A stretch of DNA of 64,000 nucleotides from Paenibacillus cellulositrophicus (GTDB lineage: Bacteria; Bacillota; Bacilli; Paenibacillales; Paenibacillaceae). The position numbers and the translations under genes were made by a program. Below are positions 28,601 through 39,100 of the stretch, piece by piece. Positions within the stretch are counted from its first letter, which is position 1; each line of letters starts with the position of its first letter. The notes beneath the pieces are model-generated. The model did no database searches, had not been told where the DNA came from, and saw nothing but the letters and a program-made list of their open reading frames with translations. The stretch is from the NCBI RefSeq assembly GCF_009363095.1, contig NZ_CP045295.1:1-64000 (forward strand), written 5' to 3'.

Positions 28601-31600
28601 GAGCTTCATATCGAAATGGACGAATCCGAATGGGGCCAGCGAAGCACGGTTTCTTCTGTTACAGACTACCTGATGAAGGAGTATGCCGAGCAAATTCAGG
28701 ATTCGTATAGGGATGCCGGACTTGTTGGGGTTGCACTGCTGGAGGACCACACGGATCAGGACAACGTTTTCCTGAAGGATCTCGCATATACGCTGCAGGT
28801 CGGACGAGTCTCCCTGGAGGAGCGGATTCTGTTCGTCGTTGACACGGTGGATGAACTTATTCAAAGTCTTCGGGCGTTTCTGGATGGGGACGAAGCGTGG
28901 CCGGGCATATTCAGGGGGCAAGCGAAATCAATTTCATCAGGTCCGGAAGCGTTCCAAAAGGAGGATGTCCGCTTATGGGAGCAAACCGGGGATATCGAAC
29001 GCCTGGCAAACGCTTGGGTTCTCGGAACAGCTGTCGATTGGGCTGCGGTCCATGGGAACGATAAGCCTAACCGAATCAGCCTTCCTACGTACCCTTTTGC
29101 CAAGGAAAGATACTGGATCCCGGCGGACATGACAGTTACGCCGGGTCCTCGGCAGACGATCCCGGTCACCAATACGATCACCCCCATTCATCCGCTGCTG
29201 CATATGAACGTGTCTGTTTTCGGAGAGCAGCGGTTTGAGACACGGCTGTCTGGCGCGGAATTTTTTCTGACAGACCACAGGGTGCAAGGCAGCAAAGTTC
29301 TTCCCGGCGTCGCTTATCTGGAGATGGCACGGGCAGCTACGCTGCATTCCCTCGGGCGCTCAGCCCAAAAGGAAGCTTCTCAAGGGATGCGGCTGAAAAA
29401 CATCGCGTGGATTCGGCCGTTTGTTGCGGACGATTCGGAAAACAAGCTGACCATCCGGTTGTTCGAGGATCACGGCGGCCGCACTTCTTTTGAAATCTAT
29501 AGTAACAGCGAGGGAGAGGGACGAGTCATCCATTGTTCCGGGCAAGCGGAAACGGATGAATCTGTGGCGAGTCCGCCTACGCTGGACTTGGATCGGATCT
29601 TACAGGTTTGCAGAGACCAATCGCTTTCTTCTTCCAACCTTTACGCGAACTTTAGGCTCATGGGCATGGAATACGGTCAGGATCACCAGGGGATCGACGT
29701 CATCCATGTCGGAGAGGGCCAAGTCATTGCCAAGTTAATGCTGACGAATGCTGCTGCATCCGAAACCAACGAGTACGTCCTGCATCCAGGAATGATGGAC
29801 TCGGCGCTGCAAGCCACAATCGGGCTGCACAAGCTCTCCCGAGCATCAAGCGGCCATCCTTCCAGCACTTCCAAACCGTTAATGCCGTTTGCACTCCAGG
29901 AAATGGAGTTATACGCACCATGCGAAGCTGAGATGTGGGCATGGATCCGGCAGAGAGAGGATTCTACGGCAACCACGCAAAAACTGGATATCGATTTATG
30001 CGATGCCAGCGGCCGGGTGTGTGTACGGATGAAAGGATTTTCGACCAGAGTGTTGGAAAGAGCACTTGCCTCAAGGATATCCGATTCAAATGCAAAGGAA
30101 ACGCAATTCCATCGGAACACGAAGGAAACGGTGCAGTATCATCCCGATGAGGCGAGGCAGGCCAACAGCGCATCCGACTTGCATGTAGAAAATGCCGGTC
30201 ATGAGCCGGTGAGTCTTGCAGGAAACGTCCATCTGCTTCCGGTTTGGGATGAAGTCCCGGCAGCAACTATATCCGCTCTCGCCACATCGTCCTTTAATGG
30301 TGAAATGCTAATTGTGGGGGGAAGCCGACAAGCGGATCTCATCCGGCGTTATTTTCCAGATGCCCGCGTGCTGGTGCCCGCTGAGGAAGATTCGGTTTCC
30401 GCGATCAGCGCGAGACTCGGGAACTTAAGCCGCATTGACCACGTCGTGTGGATCACTCCAGAGTCCAAATCCGGTTGGGCCGATTCTGAAGGTTGGATAC
30501 ATGCCCAGGAACAAGGGATTCTTCCTTTATTCCGATGGATTCAGGCATTCCTGGATCGACGTTATGACGAACAGCCTTTGCAATGGACCATCATTACGAC
30601 GGAAACCCTGCCGGTATCAGACAAGGAGCAGGTTCTGCCCGCCCATGCGGGAATTCACGGGCTGGCAGGATCCATGGTGAAAGAATATGCGAACTGGTCC
30701 GTCCGGATTGCCGACCTCGAGAGTGAAAGCGACTGGCCGCTGGACACCTTGTTCTCGCTTCCGGCCGACCGTCGTGGCCACCCATGGGCATACCGAAACG
30801 GGAAGTGGCATAAGCATTCGCTGATCCGGGTCCATGCACAGGTACGACCGGAAAGATCCCTGCTGCAAAGAGGCGGGGTATATGTCGTCATCGGCGGAGC
30901 CGGAGGCATTGGCAGAGCTTTCAGTGAATATATGGTACGCACTTATCAGGCCCATATCGTATGGATCGGGCGAAGACCGCTGGACGAAGAAATCCGTAGC
31001 CGAGCTGGCCGGATCGCCGCGTTTGGACCAAAGCCCGAGTACTTGTCGGTTGACGCGTCCAGCGAGGGTTCGCTGCGTGAAGCCTACATGCATATTAAGG
31101 GGAAGCATGCGCGCATAAACGGCGTCATCCATTCCGCCATGGTTTTGAGCGATCAGGATCTTGCCGGTATGAGCGAGGAATCGTTTCGGGCCGCGCTCCG
31201 CGCCAAAGTGGATGTCAGCGTAAGGCTGGCAAAAGTATTTGAAGAAGAACCGCTGGATATCGTGCTGTTTTTCTCCTCCTTGATCAGCTTCATTAAAAAT
31301 GCAAAACAAAGCCATTATGCATCGGGCAGCGCGTTCAAAGACGCATTTGCCCACCGGATGGCGCAGGAATGGTCCTGCCCGGTCAAAATCATGAACTGGG
31401 GGTACTGGAGCAGCCCGGAAGCTAATGCTTCAGAAGAGGTCAAGCAGCTGGGGCGCATCGGCATGGGGCTGATCGAGCCTGCGGACGGTATGGAGGCGCT
31501 GGAGCTTCTACTATCCGCTCCGTTCCGTCAAATGGCCATGATTCGAACGACTCGGGAACTAGTGGTGGAAGGCATGAGCACCGAAGATCGAGTCGAAATG

Positions 31601-34600
31601 CTGCCGGATACGGACAACGGTTCCTTTTCGTGGCCGCAGCAGCTTCCGGACCGAAACCAAACCGCCCTGGATTTGGAGAAAAGTTTGGTTCTGGCACACG
31701 AAGCGGATGATGTGCTCGGAACCATGCTTCTGTCACGACTGGCATCCATGGGGATGTTCCATGGCATAAGCGGTACTCGTGATGATTTGTGCAAGCAGGC
31801 CCATATTTCTCCACGATATACCCGCTGGCTGGAGGAGAGCCTGGAAGTATTGACCAGGAAAGGGCGGCTGATCCGAGCCGGCGAGTCGTATCGCTTAGCG
31901 GAAGGTGTTACGCAGAATTCGGATTTCGCCCGATCCGCTTGGGATGAGCATAAGAAACAGTGGGTGACCGATTCCAGCCTGAAACCTTGGATGAACCTGG
32001 CCGAAACGATGCTGGAGGCGCTGCCTGATATTTTAAGCGGTAAAATCCGTGCTACCGATATGATGTTCCCGAATTCCTCCATGCGCCGGGTGGAAGGAAT
32101 CTATAAGAATAACCCTGTGGCGGACTACTTCAACGAGGTGCTGGCGGATTCGGCCGTGGCCATCATCCAGGAGATATGGCGCCGGAATCCGTCGTACAAA
32201 GTCAGGCTGATTGAAATCGGAGCGGGAACCGGAGGGACGAGCAGCCTGCTTTTCCGCAGGCTTCAGCCTTATCAGGACCGGATCGAGGAGTACTGCTACA
32301 CGGATATATCCAAAGCCTTTCTGCATCACGCGGAAAATGTGTATGGCCCTCATGTCTCCTATCTGACTTACGATTTATTTAATGTCGATGATCCCGGTAC
32401 GGGATGGATGGACAAAAAAGTAAAGTTCGACATTGCCATCGCGGCCAACGTGCTGCATGCGACGAGAAACACGCGCCGGACGCTGCGACACGCCAAGGCG
32501 CTGCTGAAGAAAAATGGTCATCTTCTGATCAACGAACTTAGCAGCAGTCGTCTTCTCACCCATCTGACCTTTGGACTCCTTGAAGGCTGGTGGTTGTATG
32601 ACGATCCGGAATTCCGGATACCGGGATGTCCAGGACTGTATCCTGAGTCATGGAAGTCAGCGCTGGAGAGCGAAGGGTATGGGCAGGTTGAGTTTCCGGC
32701 AGCGCATGCCCATTCCTTGGGACAGCAAATCATTGCCGCGGCAAGCGACGGCACGATTCGCATCAGAACTTCCGTGTATGGCGTGGACCGCGGCCGAACT
32801 GTAGGAAGAAAACCATCCTTGAGCGGAGCGAGAAACGGTTCGCTGGCTGATACCGGAAGTTCTGACGTGATTCACGTACATGAGACGAAGCGAATCAGAA
32901 CAGAATCCGACGACCAGACCAGAGATGCTGTACGGTCGATCCTCGCCGCTTCACAGCCATCTCAAGCCCATGACGAAGAGATGAATTCCCATAGACTGGA
33001 GCAACACGTCAGGGAGGTGATCGTGGACAAGCTGTCCGAGGCGCTGAAGGTACATCCGCAGGATATTGATCTGGATGAATCATTTGCCGATTACGGACTT
33101 GACTCGATTATCGGAGTCCACCTCGTGCAAATTTTGAATCAGTCGCTAAACATCGAGCTGGATACGACCACTTTGTTTGATTACAGTTCGGTCCGGCAGT
33201 TGACCGCCTATATATTGAAGGATCACAGGGAGGGGGCTGCCGGTACACTGGCAGAGATTTCGCCGCCTGCGTCCGCTTTGATGAATGATGGAGCGGAGGA
33301 CGAACTTGAGAATTCCGGACATGAGAGCTTCGGGTCAATGGACCATCCTGCCTTGGAAAGCGAGCGGTTCGTTTCAGCGCAGGAAAGCGGAAATCCATCT
33401 GTTGCGCAGGGATGGGAGGAGGAACACGAACCGATCGCGATCATCGGAATGAGCGGCAGATTTGCCGGTTCGGCCGACGTAAACGAGCTGTGGGAGCACT
33501 TATCCCGAGGCGAGGAGCTGATCGGCACCTCTCCAAGGTGGGACCTGTCCGACCACTATCCACCGGGCTCGGCATTCTGCGAGGCTGGGGGATTTGTGGA
33601 CGGCATCGACCAATTTGATCCTTTCTTCTTTAACATTAACGGACTGGAAGCCACCTACATGGATCCGCAGCAGCGGGTCTTCTTAGAGGAATGCTGGAAA
33701 GCGCTGGAGGATTCCGGATACGCAGGCACCCGCGTTCAGGGGAGCCAGTGTGGCGTGTATGTCGGCTGCCTGGGCGGTTCCGGTGATTATTCGTCTCTGG
33801 CGGGAAGCGAGCGTCCGCCGCAGGCCTTTTGGGGAATGGCCGGGTCGGTCGTCCCTGCCAGAATCGCCTATTATCTGGATTTGAAAGGCCCCGCCATCGC
33901 CATTGACACGGCGTGCTCCAGTTCGCTGGTCGCCGTCCACCTGGCCTGCCAGGGCTTGAGGTCCAGGGAGACGGACATGGCATTGGCCGGGGGCGTATTC
34001 CTTCAGTCAACGCCTTGGTATTATTTGAGTACCAACAAGGCGGGGATGCTATCGGCTACAGGGCACAGCTATACGTTCGACGAACGTGCCGACGGTTTCG
34101 TCCCCGGAGAGGGAGCCGGCGTTCTGGTGCTGAAGCGTCTGAAGGAGGCCTTGACAGACGGGGACCGGATTTATGGGGTTATCCGGGGCAGCGGGCTCAA
34201 TCAAGACGGGACGACCAACGGGATCACCGCGCCAAGCGCCCTGTCCCAGGAAAGGCTGGAGTGCGGCGTATATGACAAATACGGCATCGATCCCTCGCAT
34301 ATTCAGGTTGTCGAAGCGCATGGCACCGGAACGAAACTGGGCGATCCGATCGAATACCAGGCGATTACGCGAGCTTTCCGTAAGTATACCGACCGAAGCG
34401 GCTACTGCGCGATCGGCTCGATCAAGACCAATATCGGGCATGCCGCCCACGCGGCGGGCGTGGCCGGCATCATCAAAATTTTGCTCGCTTTAAAACACGG
34501 GCAAATTCCGCCAACGCTGAATTTCCACCAGGGCAATCCCGGCATTTCGTTCGAAGACAGCCCTTTTTACGTCAATACAAGCCTGAAAGAATGGACCCCG

Positions 34601-36190
34601 GAAGGGCAGCGCCCAAGGCTTGCCGCCGTCAGCTCATTCGGTTTCAGCGGAACCAACGCCCATGTCGTCATTGAAGAATCTATAGCTCCTATGCGAGTAT
34701 CGGCAAGCCGGCCGGGGCACCTGATCGCCTTGTCCGCGCGGACAGCTGAGCAGCTGCGTGAGCAAGTTCGACAGCTGTCGGACTTCATGGCTGAGCACAA
34801 AGAAACGCCGCTTGTCAACATCAGCTACACGCTGCTGCTGGGGAGAAAGCATTTGAACCATAGGTTTGCCTGTGTGGTCAAATCGGAAGTAGAGCTACAA
34901 TCACTCCTTCATGGGTGGCTGTCAGGTGGTCATCTGCAGCAGCAAGTCTTTACGGCTTCCTTTCAGGAAAACGAACGCAGCGAGAGGCTGACTCTTAAAA
35001 GATACGGAAATCAATGCATCCATGAGCTGCAGGACATTCATGAGCCGGACGAGTATATGGAACGCCTGACGGCCGTAGCAGAGCTTTTCGTACAAGGCTA
35101 TGTTCTGGATATCGAGGCTTTGTTCCAAGGGAACGGGCATACCGTTGTCTCGCTTCCGTCGTATCCATTTGAAAAAGGAAGCTACTGGATTTCGGAAACT
35201 TCCACGGACCGGGAAGCAGCGCGGCGACTGCATCATCCGTCCGGATCTCCTTTAGAGCGCCACCCGCTGCTGCACGACAATGTATCTGATTTGTCCGGCG
35301 TAAAATTCCGTTCCCTCATAACCGGAAATGAGGATTACCTGATCAAGCTCCAGGAAAAAGGAGGTTACCGTCTTCCTGGAGGAGCATGCCTGGAAATGGC
35401 GAGAGCAGGTGCCGCGCTGTCGTCCAATAGTTTGAAACTGCCGGCTAAGGACATCGTTCTTAGGGGCGTGGCATGGTCCAAACCGCTAAATCTGGTGCAG
35501 GATGGTGTCACCTTGGAACTGGAGCTGTTTGCCGAAGAGGACCAGACCCTCGCTTATGAAATTCGGGCACAGCCGCTGGCTGAGGGTACCGAGCCCGAGC
35601 CCTTTGTACTCAATCAAGGGTCGGTTCTTTGGGAGACGGTCCCGGTAGAGTGCGCAGATCTTTCGGCGATTCGAGCCCGCTGCTCCATCCAAACCTGGAC
35701 GAAACAGGAGTGGTACCGTTCATTTGAAACATCCGATATCCGCTATGCGCCCGAACAGCGGATTATCGAGAGCGTATGGGGCGGAGACGGGAAGGCGCTG
35801 GCTAAAATTTCCGCTGACTGCTTGACGAATGACCAAGAGCACCGAATGGTGCTTCATCCCATCGTATTGGATCAAGCCCTTCAGCTAGCTTGCGCGATCG
35901 ATTGGACCAGGGTGAATCCGCTGGGCGAACCGATTCGCTTTCGTGCGGCTTCTCTTCCGATCACCGCTGCAGAAATTCGAATCAAGGACACGGGTGCCCA
36001 CGCCATGTGGGTTTACGTCTCGCAAAGCGAACAGGATGGCGGTTTCAGTGAGACGAGGACGATTGATTTGGACCTATATGATTCAAAGGGAACTCTGTGT
36101 GCGCGATTCGGTCATTTGACGGTGAAATTGCCCGAGCGCGATTTCCGTTCCGCCGTAACAATTTCAGAAATGGGAGAGATGAGAAGATGA
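25649..36190 (+). CDS. Trans-AT polyketide synthase PKS2: DH-ACP / KS4-DH-KR-cMT-ACP / KS5-DH(inactive)
   Basis: About 3513 residues from a GTG start at 25649, behind AGGGGGGAG and 11 bases after PKS1. DH2 opens the protein (His18 in HQAFGQPLLP) and completes the dehydrating bimodule begun in PKS1; ACP3 has Ser350. KS4 (433-880) has Cys606 in TLCSSS and HGTGT near 741. A carrier-protein-like insert without the serine lies at about 932-1018. DH3 has HRVQGSKVLP at His1210 and DSALQ near 1384. KR3 starts near 1742 with Tyr1890. A C-methyltransferase spans about 2005-2370 with IEIGAGTGGTSS near 2189, so an alpha-methyl group is added. ACP4 has Ser2486. KS5 (2594-3040) has Cys2756 and intact histidines. 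DH4 (3205-3500) has Leu3234 where the catalytic His belongs. The gene ends in an ATGA overlap with PKS3. Confidence 0.95.
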   Translation: MIYEYFNLSARNPIIAGHQAFGQPLLPGLAYIDLIYQAFNKHGFSFRQLELRNLAIHRPLLISGSEGVRLELAADRQMTGIWRIRLQGHQGHSSGDDRSFGESQLYAEAEMHLTEASSFIIDHLDFKPGRHAAPAVVPLERMYSEYREQQLVHTGWIKAEGMLYERPDSVILDVRVAHDAKPSAQQFLFHPALIDGSGVGATRFLAPPVSNEPRLYLPLYYESFRAVEPLQLQCHTLVRKDSVVRRNELISWTMEFFNSQGSKVAELRNFTVKRVREAGRISVDSRLDWNGIGTIGEAESGTDYPLASRESGGTLESIEQFLVDILADKLGIARGQIDRRAGYYELGLDSSGLLGMVKTMESRIGTTLSPTLLFEYTTIQELASYLDKHYHDRFMPPAPSDEQERQYDRKPSGKGRIQLPSSGASKGSGSEGDIAIIGMAGRYPMAGNIHEFWMNLLDGKNCVTDIPPSRWDRVSMGHIKSPSGKDISKWGGFIDDPDAFDPKFFRISPREAETMDPQERLFLEVCWETMEDAGYTPDTIVPPHGNSRRRVGVFAGVMHKDYSLIGAEAMSRGAIFPLSLQTGPIANRVSYYCDFHGPSMTVDTLCSSSLTAVHLAVESLRRGESEVALAGGINLSLHPAKYVTYGLWGMHSSDGRCRTFGKDGDGYVSSEGAAAVLLKPLGKAIEDRDRIYAVIKASSVNHVGAVSGFTVPGPVAQAEVIADCLSQAGIDPRTIGYVEAHGTGTSLGDPIEMEGLIRAFGGDSQDRQYCAIGSVKSNIGHAESAAGVIGLQKAALQIYHKTLVPSLHAEELNPYIDFDRSPFYVQNKTEAWMHPVVEQNGLQVTLPRRAGLSSFGATGSNAHLLLEEYIEPPRSIAKQDRNESQQETRAAVPLSAKNPERLTAYAERLLDYLLQVKKAGKLEERNTALQPLENRVKLRLEAALCGYLARILFVRDDLIETGVPWGDYGVEPVHFGLLKETLRNELHIEMDESEWGQRSTVSSVTDYLMKEYAEQIQDSYRDAGLVGVALLEDHTDQDNVFLKDLAYTLQVGRVSLEERILFVVDTVDELIQSLRAFLDGDEAWPGIFRGQAKSISSGPEAFQKEDVRLWEQTGDIERLANAWVLGTAVDWAAVHGNDKPNRISLPTYPFAKERYWIPADMTVTPGPRQTIPVTNTITPIHPLLHMNVSVFGEQRFETRLSGAEFFLTDHRVQGSKVLPGVAYLEMARAATLHSLGRSAQKEASQGMRLKNIAWIRPFVADDSENKLTIRLFEDHGGRTSFEIYSNSEGEGRVIHCSGQAETDESVASPPTLDLDRILQVCRDQSLSSSNLYANFRLMGMEYGQDHQGIDVIHVGEGQVIAKLMLTNAAASETNEYVLHPGMMDSALQATIGLHKLSRASSGHPSSTSKPLMPFALQEMELYAPCEAEMWAWIRQREDSTATTQKLDIDLCDASGRVCVRMKGFSTRVLERALASRISDSNAKETQFHRNTKETVQYHPDEARQANSASDLHVENAGHEPVSLAGNVHLLPVWDEVPAATISALATSSFNGEMLIVGGSRQADLIRRYFPDARVLVPAEEDSVSAISARLGNLSRIDHVVWITPESKSGWADSEGWIHAQEQGILPLFRWIQAFLDRRYDEQPLQWTIITTETLPVSDKEQVLPAHAGIHGLAGSMVKEYANWSVRIADLESESDWPLDTLFSLPADRRGHPWAYRNGKWHKHSLIRVHAQVRPERSLLQRGGVYVVIGGAGGIGRAFSEYMVRTYQAHIVWIGRRPLDEEIRSRAGRIAAFGPKPEYLSVDASSEGSLREAYMHIKGKHARINGVIHSAMVLSDQDLAGMSEESFRAALRAKVDVSVRLAKVFEEEPLDIVLFFSSLISFIKNAKQSHYASGSAFKDAFAHRMAQEWSCPVKIMNWGYWSSPEANASEEVKQLGRIGMGLIEPADGMEALELLLSAPFRQMAMIRTTRELVVEGMSTEDRVEMLPDTDNGSFSWPQQLPDRNQTALDLEKSLVLAHEADDVLGTMLLSRLASMGMFHGISGTRDDLCKQAHISPRYTRWLEESLEVLTRKGRLIRAGESYRLAEGVTQNSDFARSAWDEHKKQWVTDSSLKPWMNLAETMLEALPDILSGKIRATDMMFPNSSMRRVEGIYKNNPVADYFNEVLADSAVAIIQEIWRRNPSYKVRLIEIGAGTGGTSSLLFRRLQPYQDRIEEYCYTDISKAFLHHAENVYGPHVSYLTYDLFNVDDPGTGWMDKKVKFDIAIAANVLHATRNTRRTLRHAKALLKKNGHLLINELSSSRLLTHLTFGLLEGWWLYDDPEFRIPGCPGLYPESWKSALESEGYGQVEFPAAHAHSLGQQIIAAASDGTIRIRTSVYGVDRGRTVGRKPSLSGARNGSLADTGSSDVIHVHETKRIRTESDDQTRDAVRSILAASQPSQAHDEEMNSHRLEQHVREVIVDKLSEALKVHPQDIDLDESFADYGLDSIIGVHLVQILNQSLNIELDTTTLFDYSSVRQLTAYILKDHREGAAGTLAEISPPASALMNDGAEDELENSGHESFGSMDHPALESERFVSAQESGNPSVAQGWEEEHEPIAIIGMSGRFAGSADVNELWEHLSRGEELIGTSPRWDLSDHYPPGSAFCEAGGFVDGIDQFDPFFFNINGLEATYMDPQQRVFLEECWKALEDSGYAGTRVQGSQCGVYVGCLGGSGDYSSLAGSERPPQAFWGMAGSVVPARIAYYLDLKGPAIAIDTACSSSLVAVHLACQGLRSRETDMALAGGVFLQSTPWYYLSTNKAGMLSATGHSYTFDERADGFVPGEGAGVLVLKRLKEALTDGDRIYGVIRGSGLNQDGTTNGITAPSALSQERLECGVYDKYGIDPSHIQVVEAHGTGTKLGDPIEYQAITRAFRKYTDRSGYCAIGSIKTNIGHAAHAAGVAGIIKILLALKHGQIPPTLNFHQGNPGISFEDSPFYVNTSLKEWTPEGQRPRLAAVSSFGFSGTNAHVVIEESIAPMRVSASRPGHLIALSARTAEQLREQVRQLSDFMAEHKETPLVNISYTLLLGRKHLNHRFACVVKSEVELQSLLHGWLSGGHLQQQVFTASFQENERSERLTLKRYGNQCIHELQDIHEPDEYMERLTAVAELFVQGYVLDIEALFQGNGHTVVSLPSYPFEKGSYWISETSTDREAARRLHHPSGSPLERHPLLHDNVSDLSGVKFRSLITGNEDYLIKLQEKGGYRLPGGACLEMARAGAALSSNSLKLPAKDIVLRGVAWSKPLNLVQDGVTLELELFAEEDQTLAYEIRAQPLAEGTEPEPFVLNQGSVLWETVPVECADLSAIRARCSIQTWTKQEWYRSFETSDIRYAPEQRIIESVWGGDGKALAKISADCLTNDQEHRMVLHPIVLDQALQLACAIDWTRVNPLGEPIRFRAASLPITAAEIRIKDTGAHAMWVYVSQSEQDGGFSETRTIDLDLYDSKGTLCARFGHLTVKLPERDFRSAVTISEMGEMRR
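28441..28710 (+). other. Serine-less ACP-like insert in the KS4 flanking region
   Basis: Residues about 932-1018 of PKS2 align over their length with the ACPs of this cluster, but GxDS reads GVEP (Pro972 in place of the phosphopantetheine serine). The insert interrupts the usual post-KS sequence between LLDYLLQ and LKDLAYTLQVGR, a join that is continuous after KS2, KS6 and KS9. It cannot carry an acyl chain, so a docking role is more likely. Confidence 0.75.
35260..36130 (+). other. Catalytically dead dehydratase DH4 at the PKS2 C-terminus
   Basis: An ungapped comparison with DH1 shows the motif D-H-x3-G-x4-P replaced by K-L-x3-G-x4-P. Both the catalytic His and the preceding Asp are gone (Leu3234, Lys3233). 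The second catalytic Asp region (DQALQ near 3408) remains, and the YGP motif is degraded to YAP. Dehydration is not expected, so KR4 of PKS3 should leave a hydroxyl. Confidence 0.82.
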
Positions 36191-39100
36191 GCAGACCGAC
36201 CCAAGGGGATGGATCCGGCAAAGCAGCACCATCCGCAGATATTCTACAACTCACCCCGTTTTATCAAGAAACGGACTTTCAGGCTAATGAGGTTCAGGAG
36301 GCGGATGCTGCTTATACGCAGCACATTCTGTTATTGTGCGGACTAGGACCTCACTTCCAGGATCTCTGCCGCAGCAGGCTGCCCGAAGCGCAGCAAATCG
36401 TTTTGGCATGCAGCCGCTCTGAACGGCCAGATCTGGATTTGATGGAAAATGCCGATCGCATGTTATTAGCACTTCAGGAGGCGATGAAAGACAGAGGCAC
36501 AGGAAAAGTGTTGGTTCAGCTCGTCATCCATTCAGCGGGAGAGCTCAAATTGCAGACGGGGCTGTATGCCTTTTTAAATACGGCTCGTCAGGAAAACCCC
36601 CGGATTGTCCCGCAGCTGATCGAGATCGGTGAAGGCGTGAACGAAACAGCATTTGTTCATTGGATCATGGCAGCGAAGTCCACCGGCAGCTGCGAAAGAC
36701 TCCGGATTCAATTCGGGTCTGTTAGCCGTTTTGGCTGGAGGGAAGAGAAGATGGAAGAAAGGGGTGCAGTCACCCCTTGGAAAGATGGTGGAGTCTACCT
36801 GATTACCGGAGGCATGGGTGGACTCGGACGCCAATTTGCAGACGATATCTGCCGAAAGGCCAGCCGCCCTGTCGTCATTCTTTCGGGCCGCGCTCCCTTG
36901 GACGCGAAGAAAGAAGAGCAGCTGGCGTTTCTAAGCTCCATAGGGGCGAATGTCGAATATATTCAGGCCGATATCGCGGACAAAGATCAGGTTGACGACC
37001 TGGTCCTGCTTCTGATACGCAAATATGGCGTTCTGAACGGAATCATCCACTGCGCGGGGGTCATCCAGGACGGATACATTCTAAGGAAAACGGTTAAGGA
37101 AATGCACAGGGTGTTGTCCCCCAAAGTGACGGGGCTGACCCTCCTGGATCAAGCAACACAAGACGTGGCTCTAGACTTCCTTGTTCTTTGCTCTTCCATT
37201 GCCGGAAGCCTCGGCAACCCGGGACAGGCGGATTATGCGCTTGCCAACGCCTATATGGACGCGTACGCGGCCTACCGGAACCGGCTCGTTGCGGAAGGAT
37301 TGAGATTCGGCCGGACGATATCGATCAATTGGCCGCTCTGGAAAGATGGGGGAATGGAAGTCGCAAACCATACCGAGGACGGCAGGAACGGAAACCGGGG
37401 ACTGACCGCCATGGAAACGTCGGACGGACTCGAGGTTCTATATTTCGGAATCGCGACCAAACATGATCAGATCATGACATTATCCGGAGATATCGAACGC
37501 TGGAGGCATGAGCTGTTAGGCGCGGCTGAAAGTTCACGTCTTTCTGAATCCACTAGCTCTCTGGCGCAAACCGCTTCATCGCTTACTCACTTAAACTCAG
37601 ATATGCTGAAGGAACGTACCGCCGAACAGCTTAAAGAGCTGTTCGGGAAAACGATCCAGGTACCGTCTTCCCGAATAAGCCTTCACGAACCGTTGGAGAG
37701 CTACGGCCTCGATTCTTTGATCGTCAATCAAATGAATCGGCAGCTGGAGGAGATTTTTGGAGATCTGAGCAAAACTTTATTTTATGAATACATGACCCTG
37801 GGGGAGGTTGCGGATTATCTGTCATCGGTCCATATCGATGCATGCATCCGCTGGAGCGGTTACGAAAATGAATCCGTTCAGGAAACGACCGCACCGGAGG
37901 AGCAAGCGCAGAGCGTATTTCCGACTCTGGTATCCCGAAGAAAAAATCGGCATGCAACATCAACCTTACCTGCAACGGTGCAGACGGATCGACCGGAACG
38001 GCAGGAGAAACCGGCAAATGAACCCATCGCTATCATCGGGATAAGCGGCCGTTATCCACAGGCAGATGATGTCCAGCAATTTTGGGATAATCTGATGGCT
38101 GGGAAGGACTGCATTATCGAAGTACCTGAAGAGCGGTGGACTTTAAATGGGTTTTACACGCCGGATCCCGGGACGGCCGTCGAAAGCGGCATGAGCTATA
38201 GCAAGTGGGGCGGCTTTTTGGAGGGATTTGCAGAGTTTGACCCGCTGTTCTTTAACATTTCCCCGAAGGAGGCCTTGATGATGGACCCACAGGAGCGTTT
38301 GTTCCTGCAATCCTGTTGGCATGCGCTGGAAGATGCCGGTTATACACGCGAGCTGCTGGCAGTCCGGCATCGCCGGCGGGTTGGCGTGTATGCGGGTGTT
38401 ACGAAAACGGGCCACGATCTATACGGGCCTGAGGTGAGGAATAAGGGGGATAATGCCCATCCCTACACATCGTTCAGTTCCGTGGCAAATCGGGTATCGT
38501 ACTTCCTGAATGTCAACGGTCCGAGCATGCCGGTGGACACGATGTGTTCTTCCTCCTTGACAGCCATTCACGAAGCCTGCGAACATCTTCGCCGGGACGA
38601 GTGCGAGGTCGCCATCGCAGGAGGTGTAAACCTGTATCTTCACCCTTCAAGCTATACCTTGTTAAGTGCGCAAAACATGCTGTCCGCGGACGGAAAATGC
38701 CGCAGCTTCGGCGAAGGAGCCAACGGTTTCGTACCCGGCGAAGGCGTCGGCGTCGTCATTTTGAAGCCCTTGTCCACCGCCGTACGTGATCGGGATAACA
38801 TCCATGCCGTCATCCGTAGCACCAGCATTAATCACGGAGGCAAAACGAACGGTTATACCGTTCCAAGCCCGAAAGCTCAAGGCGATCTGATCCGGGCGGC
38901 ACTCGACAAAGCTGGCGTCGACGCCAGAACGATCACTTATCTTGAAGCCCACGGAACCGGAACCGAACTGGGCGATCCCATCGAGATTACGGGTCTCACC
39001 CAGGCGTTTGCTGTGGATACGAAGGATACCGGTTTCTGTGCAATCGGTTCGGCCAAATCCAACATCGGTCATTTGGAGGCGGCGGCCGGCATCGCCGGCT

